Below, piece by piece: positions 16,944 through 25,377 of a stretch of DNA of 64,000 nt. The position numbers and the translations under genes were made by a program. Below the pieces are notes generated by a model. It had not been told where the DNA came from. It worked only from the letters and a program-made list of their open reading frames with translations, and did no database searches. Within the stretch, counting starts at the first letter, position 1; each line of letters opens with the position of its first letter. Source of the DNA: JBLNDJ01 sp050261515 (GTDB lineage: Bacteria > Acidobacteriota > Terriglobia > Bryobacterales > Bryobacteraceae); contig JBLNDJ010000019.1 of the NCBI GenBank assembly GCA_050261515.1, positions 43,750-107,749 on the forward strand. The letters run 5' to 3'.

Positions 16944-18002
16944 ATGACCCCCGAACCCCTCGATTTCCTCAAGCGTATTCTCGAAACCCCGAGCCCGTCC
17001 GGCTACGAGCAGCCGGTCCAGCAGGTGGTGCGCGAGTTCGCCGCCTCCTTCGCCGACGAAATATCGACTGACGTCCACGGCAACGTCATCGCCGTCCGCA
17101 ACCCCGGCGCGCCGCTGCGCGTGATGCTCGCCGGCCATTGCGACCAGATCGGTTTCCTGGTGCGCTACATCGACGCCGAGGGCTACATCTACCTCCACGC
17201 CATCGGCGGCTGGGACCCGCAGATCGCCGTCGGCCAGCGCATGATAGTGTGGACCGCGACCGGCCCGGTCTTCGGCGTCATCTCGCGCAAGCCCATCCAC
17301 CTGCTCACCGAGGAGGAGCGCAAGCAGGTAGTCAAACTGAAGGACCTCTGGCTCGACATCGGCGCGAAGGACCAGGAGCAGGCCGCCTCGCTCGTGCGAG
17401 TGGGCGACCCGGTGACGCTCGAGCTGGGCTTCCGCCGGATGCTCAACAGCCGCGCCAGCGCGCCCTCGATGGACGACAAGACCGGCCTGTGGGTCGCCTT
17501 CGAGGCGCTCCGCCGCACCCGGGGAAGGGAACTCAAGTGCTCGCTCTACGCGGTCTCGACCGTGCAGGAGGAAATCGGCCTGCGCGGCGCACGCACCAGT
17601 TCCTTCAGCGTCGATCCGCACGTCGGAATCGCGGTGGATGTCTGCCACGCCACCGACTGCCCGACCGTGGATAAGAAGAACGAAGGCGACGTCGCGCTCG
17701 ACAAGGGGCCGGCCATCTTCCGCGGCCCGAACATGAATCCGCGCGTGGTGGACCGCCTGATCGCGACCGCGGCCTCCGCCGGGCTTCCCTACCAGCTCGC
17801 GGCCAACGGCGGCGCGACCGGCACCGACGCCAACATGATCCAGATCAACCGCAGCGGCGTGGCGGCGGGCCTGATCGGTGTGCCGAACCGCTACATGCAC
17901 AGCCCGGTCGAGGTCGTCTCGCTCGACGACCTGGACCACGCGGCCGAACTGCTCGCGCAATTCGCGCTAGGCCTCGCCGGCGACGAAGATTTCACGCCGT
18001 AG
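16944..18002 (+). CDS. M42-family dinuclear zinc aminopeptidase
   Basis: 352-residue cytoplasmic metallopeptidase. Metal and catalytic motifs are all present: AGHCDQIG (His65, Asp67), SMDDKTGLW, VQEEIGLRGA (catalytic Glu and metal Glu), IAVDVCHATD and the C-terminal RYMHSPVEV with its metal-ligand His. M42 enzymes form large tetrahedral oligomers that trim peptides to amino acids; some were annotated as endoglucanase M or deblocking peptidase. It follows mqnE by two bases and is probably co-transcribed, although no role in quinone synthesis is known. Confidence 0.93.
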   Translation: MTPEPLDFLKRILETPSPSGYEQPVQQVVREFAASFADEISTDVHGNVIAVRNPGAPLRVMLAGHCDQIGFLVRYIDAEGYIYLHAIGGWDPQIAVGQRMIVWTATGPVFGVISRKPIHLLTEEERKQVVKLKDLWLDIGAKDQEQAASLVRVGDPVTLELGFRRMLNSRASAPSMDDKTGLWVAFEALRRTRGRELKCSLYAVSTVQEEIGLRGARTSSFSVDPHVGIAVDVCHATDCPTVDKKNEGDVALDKGPAIFRGPNMNPRVVDRLIATAASAGLPYQLAANGGATGTDANMIQINRSGVAAGLIGVPNRYMHSPVEVVSLDDLDHAAELLAQFALGLAGDEDFTP

Positions 18003-18008
18003 CGTGTC

Positions 18009-18761
18009 TTATTTGCGCTTCGACGCGCGATACCCGGCCGCAACCGCTTCGGACTCGCTCATCCACTTGCCGTGTTTCGTCCTGCCGTACCACTGGCTGC
18101 CCGAGCGGTGGAAGATGCCGCTGTCGGTGTTGACCCAGACGAGCCCGGGCCGCGGAGGCGTTTGTGCCTGAGCGGCGGGAACGTCAGGCGCGGATCTTTC
18201 CACTGCGGGCGGAGGCGGCGCCGCCGGTGCGGAAGGCGCCGGCGTATAGCCGGGCTCGTCGGTCCGCGGCGCGCTACGCACTCCCCGGCCTGCCACGGTA
18301 ACGTTGCCGCGGATCTGATCGATGGTCCGCTGCGACACGCCCGCACGCTTCAACTCATCGGCGGAACTGTACGGGCGCCCCGCGATGATCTTCTTCGCCG
18401 TCGCGGGTCCGACGCCGGGCAGGGCTTCGAGATCTTTCTCGCTGGCATTGTTGAGATCGACCGGTCCGGCGGTAGCCGCCGCAGCGCGCTGCTGCCGCCC
18501 TCCGCCGCCGCCCGAGGCGGTAACGCTCCCGCGAATCTGATCGATTACCCTCTGCGACACCCCCGCTCGTTTCAGATCCTCGACCGAGCTATACGGACGC
18601 CCCGCGATGATCTTCTTCGCCGTCGCGGCGCCAACGCCGGGCAGCGCTTCGAGCTCCTTCTCGCTTGCGGAGTTGAGGTTTACCGACCCTTGCGGCGCCG
18701 CCGCAGTCAGAGCCGCGGCCAGCAAAGCCACGACCGGCAAAAGGAGCCTTGGCTTCGTCAT
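18009..18761 (-). CDS. exported protein with two ComEA-type helix-hairpin-helix repeats
   Basis: 250 residues: a signal peptide (LLLPVVALLAAALTAAAPQ), two ~60-residue HhH modules of almost the same sequence (VNLNSASEKELEALPGVGAA and VDLNNASEKDLEALPGVGPA, each with KKIIAGRPYSS and VIDQIRG or TIDQIRG), a Pro/Ala-rich linker (about 165-205), and a C-terminal module of ~40 residues (VWVNTDSGIFHRSG, QWYGRTKHGKWM, AVAAGYRASKRK). ComEA proteins bind DNA in the periplasm during uptake; a duplicated HhH plus this C-terminal domain is not the plain ComEA form. It lies downstream of ugd on the same strand. Confidence 0.82.
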   Translation of the reverse strand: MTKPRLLLPVVALLAAALTAAAPQGSVNLNSASEKELEALPGVGAATAKKIIAGRPYSSVEDLKRAGVSQRVIDQIRGSVTASGGGGGRQQRAAAATAGPVDLNNASEKDLEALPGVGPATAKKIIAGRPYSSADELKRAGVSQRTIDQIRGNVTVAGRGVRSAPRTDEPGYTPAPSAPAAPPPPAVERSAPDVPAAQAQTPPRPGLVWVNTDSGIFHRSGSQWYGRTKHGKWMSESEAVAAGYRASKRK

Positions 18762-18792
18762 TTGCCCCTCCTTCTATCGACGGGCGCCGCGC

Positions 18793-20157
18793 CTACCGGC
18801 CCATGCCCAGATAGCGGAAGCCGGCGGCTTCGAGCGCCTCCCGATCGAGGAAATTGCGGCCGTCCACAAGCAGCCGCGTGCGCATACGCTCCGCCAGCCC
18901 GGCCCAGTAGAGGTCGCGATACTGCGGCCACTCGGTGACCAGCACCAGGGCGTCCGCCTCAGTCGCCAGCGCCTCCATCGAGTCAGCGAAGCAGATGGGC
19001 AAGCCCGCGCACTCGCGCCGCGCGCGTTCGAGCGCGATCGGATCGTGCGCCCGCACCTTCGCTCCGCGATCGATCAGCCGCTGCGCGATGTCGAGCGCCG
19101 GGGCGTCGCGCAGGTCGTCCGTGTGCGGCTTGAACGCCAGCCCGAGCAACCCGATCGTGCGCCCTTTCAGGATCTTCAATTCGCCCAACAGCTTTTCAAG
19201 CACGCGGTCGCGCTGGCGGTAATTGACGTCGCGCGCCGCCTGCACGATCGGCATCGTCAGGCCGTATTCGCGCGCCGTGGCGATGATCGCCGAGGTGTCC
19301 TTCCCGAAACACGACCCGCCCCAGCCAAGCCCCGCGTGCAGGAAGCGCGTGCCGATGCGTGCGTCCAGCCCGATGCCCTTGGCGATCTGCTTAATATCGG
19401 CCCCGACTTTTTCGGAAAGCTGCGCAATTTCGTTCACGAAACTGATCTTCAGGGCCAGGAACGCATTCGCCGCGTACTTGATCAGCTCCGCCGAGGCCAG
19501 GTTCGCCGTGATCAGGGGAACCGCGCCGAGTCCCTCGGGCCGCGGTAGCGGGCCGGGCGCCGCGAACGTCTGTTCGAGCACCGGTTTGTACAGCCCATAG
19601 AGGCACTCGAGGGCGCGGGGGTCATCCGAGCCGATCACGATGCGGTCCGGGTAAAGCGAATCGTGCAGCGCCGAGCCCTCGCGCAGGAACTCCGGATTCG
19701 AAGCCACCGAGAAATGCCCCTTCGGCCGCCTCCCGTTGCGCGCTTCGAATGCTTCGCGCACCAGCGATTCGACCCAATTCCCGCTCCCGATCGGCACCGT
19801 CGATTTGTTCACGACCACCGTGAACCCTTCCCCGATGTTGTCGCCCACGGCGGTCGCGGCCGCCTGGAGATACGAAAGGTTCGGGTTACCGCTTGCCTCG
19901 GGCGGCGTGCCGACGGCGATGAAGATCACGTCCGCGCCCGCGTGTGCCTCGGCCGCGGAAGTCGTATAGGAGAGCCGCGGGCCGGCGAGTTCTGCCAGTT
20001 CTTCCAGGTACGGTTCGTAAATCGGAAACCGGCCCCGCTTCAGGCACTCCACGCGCGATGCATCGGCATCGAGCAGCGTGACGTGGTGCCCCAGATAGGC
20101 GAGCGTGACTCCCGTCGTGATTCCGACATACCCCGCCCCCACAATCGACACGTTCAT
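18793..20157 (-). CDS. ugd: UDP-glucose 6-dehydrogenase
   Basis: 454 residues of the UDP-glucose/GDP-mannose dehydrogenase family: NAD-binding GAGYVG (7-12), IAVGTPPEASG, NKSTVPIGSG, SNPEFLREG, the catalytic Cys283 in GWGGSCFGKD, and a C-terminal UDP-binding domain (LGLAFKPHTDDLRDAPA). It oxidises UDP-glucose to UDP-glucuronate with two NAD+ for capsule, EPS or LPS sugars. GGAGGG precedes the ATG at 20157, and TAAGAT (20186-20191, minus) is a plausible -10. No polysaccharide-assembly cluster is visible nearby. Confidence 0.93.
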   Translation of the reverse strand: MNVSIVGAGYVGITTGVTLAYLGHHVTLLDADASRVECLKRGRFPIYEPYLEELAELAGPRLSYTTSAAEAHAGADVIFIAVGTPPEASGNPNLSYLQAAATAVGDNIGEGFTVVVNKSTVPIGSGNWVESLVREAFEARNGRRPKGHFSVASNPEFLREGSALHDSLYPDRIVIGSDDPRALECLYGLYKPVLEQTFAAPGPLPRPEGLGAVPLITANLASAELIKYAANAFLALKISFVNEIAQLSEKVGADIKQIAKGIGLDARIGTRFLHAGLGWGGSCFGKDTSAIIATAREYGLTMPIVQAARDVNYRQRDRVLEKLLGELKILKGRTIGLLGLAFKPHTDDLRDAPALDIAQRLIDRGAKVRAHDPIALERARRECAGLPICFADSMEALATEADALVLVTEWPQYRDLYWAGLAERMRTRLLVDGRNFLDREALEAAGFRYLGMGR

Positions 20158-20185
20158 TGAAAGGCCCTCCGGGTGACTTGCTTCG

Positions 20186-20191
20186 ATCTTA
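20186..20191 (-). promoter_or_regulatory. -10 box TAAGAT upstream of ugd
   Basis: Minus-strand TAAGAT, 28 bases before the ugd ATG, with a strong GGAGGG ribosome site between. No -35 match is visible at 17 bases. The opposite strand of the same 116-base region carries TACAAT at 20257-20262, eleven bases before the rhomboid ATG. Confidence 0.35.
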
Positions 20192-20273
20192 CCTCAGAGA
20201 AGCGCCGCTGCGCCTGTTTTTGTGCGCCGCGGCAAGGGATGCGCTACCCCGTCCGCTACAATGTAACTTGGCC

Positions 20274-21110
20274 ATGGATAAGCGCCGCATGTGCCCGCAT
20301 TGCCGGGCCTTTATCAGCAGCAGCGACCGCGTCTGCCCCTACTGCAATACGGAGGTCGGCCCGCGGGCGATCGACCGGCGTGAACCGAAAGAGCTGCTGG
20401 GCGGCTTCATCCCGCACGCCCGCTTCACCACATCGATCATCCTGCTGCTCAACTTCGGCCTGTTCGCGGCAACGGCGCTGTTCAGCATGCGGCAGGGCCT
20501 CGGCGGGGATTTCATGTCCCTGGATAACCGCACGCTGATCGAGTTCGGCGCCAAAATCCGCGAGGGCATCCAGATCGGGCAGTGGTGGCGCCTGATCACG
20601 GCAGGGTTCCTCCACGGCGGTCTTATTCACATCCTCATGAATTCCTGGGTGCTGTTCGATATCGGAGCGCAGGTGGAGGAGATCTACGGCTGGGCGCGGA
20701 TGGTCGTCTTTTACATCGTTTCCACGATCGCGGGATTCTATCTGAGCACGGTCTGGTCGGCGAGCATCTCGGTGGGCGCCTCAGCCGGCATCTTCGGCCT
20801 GATCGGCGCCATGATCGCGCTCGGCGTGCGGAACCGGGCGCACCCGATGGGCGCTGAGATCCGCGGGCTGTATGTCCGCTGGGCGATATACGGCCTCGTT
20901 CTCGGACTGCTCCCCGGCCTGCACGTCGACAACGCCGCGCACATCGGCGGGCTGGCCGGCGGTTTCGTGACGGCGTACGTAGCCGGCACGCCGCGGCTCA
21001 TCGAAACCTGGAGCGATCGCTTCTGGCAGATCGCGGCTTACGCCTCCATCGCTCTCACGATGGTTTCGTTCTTCAAGATGTATCTCTGGCTGACGGCGCC
21101 CGGAGCCTAA
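20274..21110 (+). CDS. rhomboid-family intramembrane serine protease with N-terminal zinc ribbon
   Basis: 278 residues. The N-terminus is a zinc ribbon (CPHC at 7-10, CPYC at 21-24), then about seven membrane helices. The rhomboid catalytic dyad is Ser170 in GASAGIFG and His223 in AAHIGGLAGG, with the HGGLIHILMN signature at 114-123. It would cleave transmembrane substrates inside the bilayer. The ATG at 20274 sits just upstream of the zinc ribbon; TACAAT ends eleven bases before it and there is no Shine-Dalgarno. Substrate unknown. Confidence 0.92.
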   Translation: MDKRRMCPHCRAFISSSDRVCPYCNTEVGPRAIDRREPKELLGGFIPHARFTTSIILLLNFGLFAATALFSMRQGLGGDFMSLDNRTLIEFGAKIREGIQIGQWWRLITAGFLHGGLIHILMNSWVLFDIGAQVEEIYGWARMVVFYIVSTIAGFYLSTVWSASISVGASAGIFGLIGAMIALGVRNRAHPMGAEIRGLYVRWAIYGLVLGLLPGLHVDNAAHIGGLAGGFVTAYVAGTPRLIETWSDRFWQIAAYASIALTMVSFFKMYLWLTAPGA

Positions 21111-21607
21111 CCGAACAGAATCTGCGCGATCACCAGCTCCGGCAGCGCCTGGTTCCAGCTCTCCGGAATCGTGTCGAAGGCGAGCCGGAAATCCTTCGTC
21201 TCGCCCGGCATCAGCCCGCCCATCTTCGCGTTGACGATTGAGGCCGGGTCGCGCAGCACCACGCGCCCCGCCGGATCGCGGAACACGCACGTGATATCGA
21301 CCAGCTTGATCGGGCGGTCGCCGTCGTTGGTGATCTTGCCCGTGATCTCCACGACGGTCTGGCGCGCGAAGCTTTCCTTGGCGCCCATCCCGACTTCGCT
21401 CAGCTTGAGCGAGCCGGCGCGTATATAGGCGCGGGCCTCGGGGCTCAGGACCGGCGCCGGCTTCGGCCGCGGCCCGCCGCGCACCAGCAGCCAGCCCGCC
21501 AGGAGCGCCACTGCCGCCAGCGCCAGAACCACGATCAGCGCCGGCGAAACGCCCCGTGGCGCGGGCTTGCCCGATCCTACCGGGTTCACTCCCAATGAAG
21601 AAGCCAT
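21107..21607 (-). CDS. single-pass membrane protein with extracytoplasmic beta-domain, unknown
   Basis: 166 residues: a short cytoplasmic tail, one transmembrane helix (about 22-42, ALIVVLALAAVALLAGWLLV), and a C-terminal domain resembling FxLYD/DUF2393-type immunoglobulin-like modules (VEITGKITNDGDRPIKLVDI, VVLRDPASIVN, LMPGETKDFRLAFDTIPESW). Such domains are found in Acidobacteriota without known activity. Its stop codon overlaps the rhomboid stop by three bases, tail to tail. Confidence 0.7.
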   Translation of the reverse strand: MASSLGVNPVGSGKPAPRGVSPALIVVLALAAVALLAGWLLVRGGPRPKPAPVLSPEARAYIRAGSLKLSEVGMGAKESFARQTVVEITGKITNDGDRPIKLVDITCVFRDPAGRVVLRDPASIVNAKMGGLMPGETKDFRLAFDTIPESWNQALPELVIAQILFG

Positions 21608-21632
21608 TCAGAGTGGATTCTAGCGTAGGGCG

Positions 21633-22040
21633 CTACATCCTGTACAACATCCAATACACGACCACGCCCGTCACGCTTACGTACAACCAGATCGGCAGCG
21701 TCCACCGCGCAATGGCCCGATGCCGTCCGAAGTTCCCCTTCAGCCCGCGTACGAGCGTGAGGATCGCCAGCACCGGAACTGCGGCGGCAAGCGCCGTGTG
21801 GGTAAACAGGATCGTCCTGTAGGCCGTGCGGATCGCGCCGGTCCCTCGAAAGTACACCACGCCCGCCTGCGCATGATGGGCCAGATAGCCGATCAGAAAC
21901 AGAACCGACACCCCGAACGCGCTAAGCATCACGCGCCGGTGCGCCTGCTTCTTCCCGGCGCGGATCAGCAGGAATCCCCACACCAGCAGCGCGGCGGCGG
22001 TGCCGTTCAGTACGGCGTTCAACGCCGGCAGGTCGATCAC
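21633..22040 (-). CDS. DUF420 family membrane protein (oxidase-maturation operon)
   Basis: 135 residues with four predicted helices; AHRRVMLSAFGVSVLFLIGY, LFTHTALAAAVP and RHRAIARWTLPIWLYVSVTG are the conserved DUF420 blocks with several His residues. DUF420 proteins are regularly encoded beside SCO1 and cytochrome oxidase genes, suggesting a copper or heme-related assembly role, but this is not proven. The GTG at 22040 overlaps the SCO1 stop as GTGA and has AAGGAA upstream. Confidence 0.88.
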   Translation of the reverse strand: MIDLPALNAVLNGTAAALLVWGFLLIRAGKKQAHRRVMLSAFGVSVLFLIGYLAHHAQAGVVYFRGTGAIRTAYRTILFTHTALAAAVPVLAILTLVRGLKGNFGRHRAIARWTLPIWLYVSVTGVVVYWMLYRM

Positions 22041-22594
22041 GACGGTTCCTTCGCGAGACTCCGTATCCCGGCGATCAGCGGATCGAGGCTCTCGCCCTCT
22101 TCGGTTCGATAATACCCGCGCACGCGCCCCACGCGGTCCACCAGCACGAACCGCGTCGAGTGCATCATGCTGCCGTCGATGTCGCCGAGCTTGAACGCGT
22201 TGCGGTTCAGGTTTTGCAGCGTGGGCACGGCGCCCGTCAGGAAGAACCAGCGTTCCGGATCGGCGCGGAACCGCTTCGCGTAGGCGGCAAGCACCGGCGG
22301 GGTGTCGTACTCGGGGTCGATCGTGAAGGAGACGAACCGCACGCCGGCCACGTCCGCCGTCTTTTTCTGGATGCTGTGCATCTGCGATGTCATGCGCGGG
22401 CACGGTCCCATGCAGCGCGTGAACATGAAATCCGCCACCCAGATTTTCCCCGCGAGCGACTTGCTGTCGAACGTCCCGCCGCTCTGGGAGGTCAACGTGA
22501 ACCGCGGAATTTCACCGTAAACGGGCAGTTGCGGCGGACGCGAGCAGCCGGCCAGAACGGCCAGGCCGGCTGCGGCAACGAGAGCGTATCTCAC
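22037..22594 (-). CDS. SCO1/SenC copper-delivery lipoprotein
   Basis: 185 residues with a lipobox (LAGC, Cys17) and a thioredoxin-like SCO domain. The copper ligands are C61 and C65 (FTRCMGPCPRM) and His145 (MMHSTRFVLVD). SCO proteins deliver copper to, or reduce thiols of, the CuA site of cytochrome c oxidase. The GTG at 22594 has GAGGAG upstream and overlaps the permease stop (GTGA). Neighbours ctaB and DUF420 fit oxidase maturation. Confidence 0.93.
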   Translation of the reverse strand: MRYALVAAAGLAVLAGCSRPPQLPVYGEIPRFTLTSQSGGTFDSKSLAGKIWVADFMFTRCMGPCPRMTSQMHSIQKKTADVAGVRFVSFTIDPEYDTPPVLAAYAKRFRADPERWFFLTGAVPTLQNLNRNAFKLGDIDGSMMHSTRFVLVDRVGRVRGYYRTEEGESLDPLIAGIRSLAKEPS

Positions 22595-23340
22595 GCGAAG
22601 CTCCTCACGGTTTTGCGGTTCGCCACGGCGGCAGAAGCCAGGAACAACGCCGCGGCGAAGCACGCCGTCACAGCGACGCTCGTCGAAAGCGCGGGCGCGG
22701 CGGCGGATGCGGCCGGGCGCGCGAGCGTGTCCCGCAGCGCCGCGACCGTGTAGGTCATCGGATTCACGCGCATCAGCGTCTGCACCCAGCCGTGCGCGTT
22801 CGCCATCGGGAACAGCGACCCCGAGACGAGCCACAGCGGCAGCAGCACCAGGTTCATGACGGCGTGGAACCCCTGCGTCGAATCCATGTTCCAGGCGATG
22901 AAGAACCCGAGCACGGCGAACGCGAACGCGATCAGAAAAATCACCCCTACCGCTTGCAGCACCCCGGTGAGGCCGGGCGTGTAACCGGTCATCGGCAGGA
23001 AGCAGAGGAACAAGAGCCCCTGAATCCAGGCAAGCGTGGCGGACCCGAGAATCTTGCCGAGCACGATGGAGCTGCGCGGCGCCGGCGACACCAGCATCGA
23101 GAGCAGGAACCCCTCGCGGCGGTCCTCGATCAGCGACATTGTGGAGAACACGGCCGAGAACATCACCGTGAGCACCAGCGCGCCCGGAAAGAAGAACGCC
23201 AGGTTCCCGAACCCCGATCCAATCAGGACCCAGAAGACCAGCGGCGACCCGACGTAGCCGGCAACCCGGGCCTTCTCGCGCCAGAAGCGGATCAAATCGC
23301 GCTGCCACAAAGTGAAGACGGGTAACCAAAAGTTCGACAT
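22591..23340 (-). CDS. ABC-2 type transporter permease
   Basis: 249 residues with six predicted helices. The EDRREGFLLSMLVSPAPRSSIVLGKILG segment (shown in pieces: EDRREGFLL, LVSPAPRSSIVLGK) and the NPMTYTVAALRD segment are typical of ABC-2 exporters of the NodJ/DrrB type. It is separated from its ATPase gene by a 104-base stretch that carries an intergenic repeat, yet lies in the same operon order. Substrate unknown; the oxidase-maturation context suggests a heme- or copper-linked role by inference. Confidence 0.9.
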   Translation of the reverse strand: MSNFWLPVFTLWQRDLIRFWREKARVAGYVGSPLVFWVLIGSGFGNLAFFFPGALVLTVMFSAVFSTMSLIEDRREGFLLSMLVSPAPRSSIVLGKILGSATLAWIQGLLFLCFLPMTGYTPGLTGVLQAVGVIFLIAFAFAVLGFFIAWNMDSTQGFHAVMNLVLLPLWLVSGSLFPMANAHGWVQTLMRVNPMTYTVAALRDTLARPAASAAAPALSTSVAVTACFAAALFLASAAVANRKTVRSFA

Positions 23341-23375
23341 AGTTAATTCACCGCCCGGCCGCTAGGCGGCCTCGA

Positions 23376-23432
23376 GGCGCAGAGAGCGCAGAGAAATTCT
23401 TTAAGTTTTCGCTGCGTCCTCTGCGTCTCTGG
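23376..23432. repeat. CGCAGAG-type imperfect inverted repeat
   Basis: GGCGCAGAGAGCGCAGAGA (23376-23394) faces CGTCCTCTGCGTCTCTGG (23414-23432) across a short AT-rich centre, forming an imperfect hairpin between the ABC ATPase and permease genes. Similar GCAGAG arrays are frequent intergenic elements in environmental bacterial genomes. It may attenuate readthrough into the permease; a genome-wide count would tell. Confidence 0.55.
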
Positions 23433-23444
23433 GGTGGGCCTTTT

Positions 23445-24359
23445 TCATTCCAGTTTCGCCCCGGTTTCATCGAGGAACACATCCTCGAGCGTCGGCTTGT
23501 GCAGCGCCACCGAGTGAATCGCGCCGGGGAACGCCTCCACCACCTCCGCGATGAACCGGTGCCCGTTGCCGATCTCGATCCGCACCGATCCGTTGCTCGT
23601 CGCCGCGGCCTTTACGCCAAGCCGTTCCTCGATCCGGCTCTGCATCCTGGCCGGCTCGTCGACGTCGAGTACCACCACGTCGCCGCCGATGCGCGATTTC
23701 AACTCCGCCGGCGCGCCTTCGGCCACCAACTTGCCTTCGTGCAGCAGCAGAAGCCGGTCGCACCGGTCTGCTTCATCGAGAATGTGCGTGGTGAGCAGCA
23801 CCGTGACCCCCGCGGCATCCCGCAATTCCTCGACGTAGTTCCACAATTCGCGCCGCGCCCCGGGGTCGAGGCCCGTCGACGGCTCGTCCATCAGCAGCAC
23901 GGCGGGCCTGTGCAGCAGTCCTTTGGCGATCTCCACGCGCCGCCTCAAGCCGCCCGAAAGCGAACCCACCAGGTCGTTGCGCCGGCCTGTGAGCGACAGC
24001 CGCTCGAGCGCTTCCTCGATGCGCGCGGCGAGCGTCTTGCCCGTCAATCCGAACAGACGGCCCTGACCGCGCAGGTTCTCGATCACGGTCAGCTTTCTGT
24101 CCAGGCTTTGCGATTGAAACACGACGCCCGTGCGGCGCCGCACCTCGGCCGGCTGCCGGTCCACATCGAAACCCGCGATGTGCGCCCATCCGCCCGCGGG
24201 TTCGAGCATCGTCGCCAGAATGTGGAAGAGCGTCGATTTGCCGCTCCCGTTCGGCCCGAGGATGCCGAAAATCTCGCGCTCCTTCACTTCGAAGGAAACG
24301 CCCGCGAGCGCGGCGCGAGCGCCGTAGCGATGACTCAGATTGTTTACCGCGACGATCAC
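23445..24359 (-). CDS. ABC transporter ATP-binding protein
   Basis: 304 residues: Walker A GPNGSGKST, Q-loop VFQSQSLDRKLT, signature LSGGLRRRVEIA, Walker B VLLMDEPSTGLDPGA and H-loop TTHILDEADRCD. The C-terminal ~80 residues (DVDEPARMQSRIEERLGV, KPTLEDVFLDETG) resemble those of DrrA/NodI-like exporters. It pairs with the permease at 22591-23340. The GTG at 24359 overlaps the ctaB stop as GTGA; upstream in-frame codons belong to the shadow of ctaB. Confidence 0.93.
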   Translation of the reverse strand: MIVAVNNLSHRYGARAALAGVSFEVKEREIFGILGPNGSGKSTLFHILATMLEPAGGWAHIAGFDVDRQPAEVRRRTGVVFQSQSLDRKLTVIENLRGQGRLFGLTGKTLAARIEEALERLSLTGRRNDLVGSLSGGLRRRVEIAKGLLHRPAVLLMDEPSTGLDPGARRELWNYVEELRDAAGVTVLLTTHILDEADRCDRLLLLHEGKLVAEGAPAELKSRIGGDVVVLDVDEPARMQSRIEERLGVKAAATSNGSVRIEIGNGHRFIAEVVEAFPGAIHSVALHKPTLEDVFLDETGAKLE

Positions 24360-25237
24360 AAGCGAGGCCTGTCGAGCAACAGCAATCCGTAAAGCAGGGG
24401 CAGATACATCACCGAAGCCAGCAGCACGCGGCGCGCGCGCAGCGCCGTGCGGTCCAGCGCCACGCGCACGCCGGCGTAGAAGAACACCAGCCCGAGCGCC
24501 AGCGCGCCGAACAGATACACCGTGCCGGCCATGCCGAGCGCGGCCGGGGCCAGGCTCGCCGGAATCAACAGCGCCAGGCAGACGACGATCTGCCGCGCCG
24601 TCGCTTTCCCGTCCGGCTCGATCACAGGAAGCATGACGATGCCGGCGCGCCCGTAGTCCTCGCGATACATCCACGCGATCGAGAGGAAGTGGGGAAACTG
24701 CCACAGGAACAGGATCGCGAACAGCACCCACGCCTGGGTGCTGAGCGTTCCGGCCGAGGCCGCGAAGCCGATGAGCGGCGGCATCGCGCCCGGAAACGCG
24801 CCGATCGTGGTCGCATGGTGCGTGCGCTGCTTGAGCGGCGTGTAAAGGAAGAGGTACGTCATGAGCGTCGCCGCGCCCCAAAGCGCCGCGGTCATGTTCA
24901 CGGCCAGCGCGAGATCCGCGAAGCCCGCGATCGACAGCGCCATTCCGAACACGAGCGCGCCCACCGGCGTCACGCGGCCCGATGGAATCGGCCGGCCGCG
25001 CGTGCGCCGCATTTTCGCATCCGCCTCGCGCTCGTACCATTCGTTGAGCGTGGCGGTTCCCGAGGCCAGCAACCCCGTGCCGAGAAGCGTATGGAAAAGC
25101 ACGAGCCAGCGGAACTCGCTCCACGCGACCCCGCCGCCGTGCACGCCGCCCCCGAGCCCGAAGTAATAGCCAATCGCCGTGCTCATCAGGATGAGCCATG
25201 TGATTCGCGGTTTGGTGAGTTCGATGTAGTTCCTCAT
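24356..25237 (-). CDS. ctaB: protoheme IX farnesyltransferase (heme O synthase)
   Basis: 293-residue UbiA-superfamily membrane enzyme. NEWYEREADAKMRRTRGRP is the CtaB/CyoE form of the first Asp-rich motif, with YTPLKQRTHHATTIGAFPGA and FLWQFPHFLSIAWMYREDY confirming heme O synthase. It farnesylates heme b to heme o for terminal oxidases. The ATG at 25237 is preferred to a GTG two codons earlier. First gene of a five-gene operon (ctaB, ABC ATPase, permease, SCO1, DUF420). Confidence 0.94.
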   Translation of the reverse strand: MRNYIELTKPRITWLILMSTAIGYYFGLGGGVHGGGVAWSEFRWLVLFHTLLGTGLLASGTATLNEWYEREADAKMRRTRGRPIPSGRVTPVGALVFGMALSIAGFADLALAVNMTAALWGAATLMTYLFLYTPLKQRTHHATTIGAFPGAMPPLIGFAASAGTLSTQAWVLFAILFLWQFPHFLSIAWMYREDYGRAGIVMLPVIEPDGKATARQIVVCLALLIPASLAPAALGMAGTVYLFGALALGLVFFYAGVRVALDRTALRARRVLLASVMYLPLLYGLLLLDRPRL

Positions 25238-25377
25238 CAGCACGACGGCGCGCGCCAGCGCACGCCCCCAACCGAATGGATGCTAGAAGAGCCGATTACG
25301 ATTCCGCCGGAATGATTCCTGTTCCCCAGAAACGCCCCTCATGAGTATTCTACCCTGCGCTGCCCGATACTGAAGTC

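Noticed and set aside
24360..25271. Apparent N-terminal extension of the ABC ATPase frame through ctaB
   Set aside because: It is the out-of-frame shadow of ctaB; the GTG at 24359 gives a standard ABC protein and overlaps the ctaB stop.
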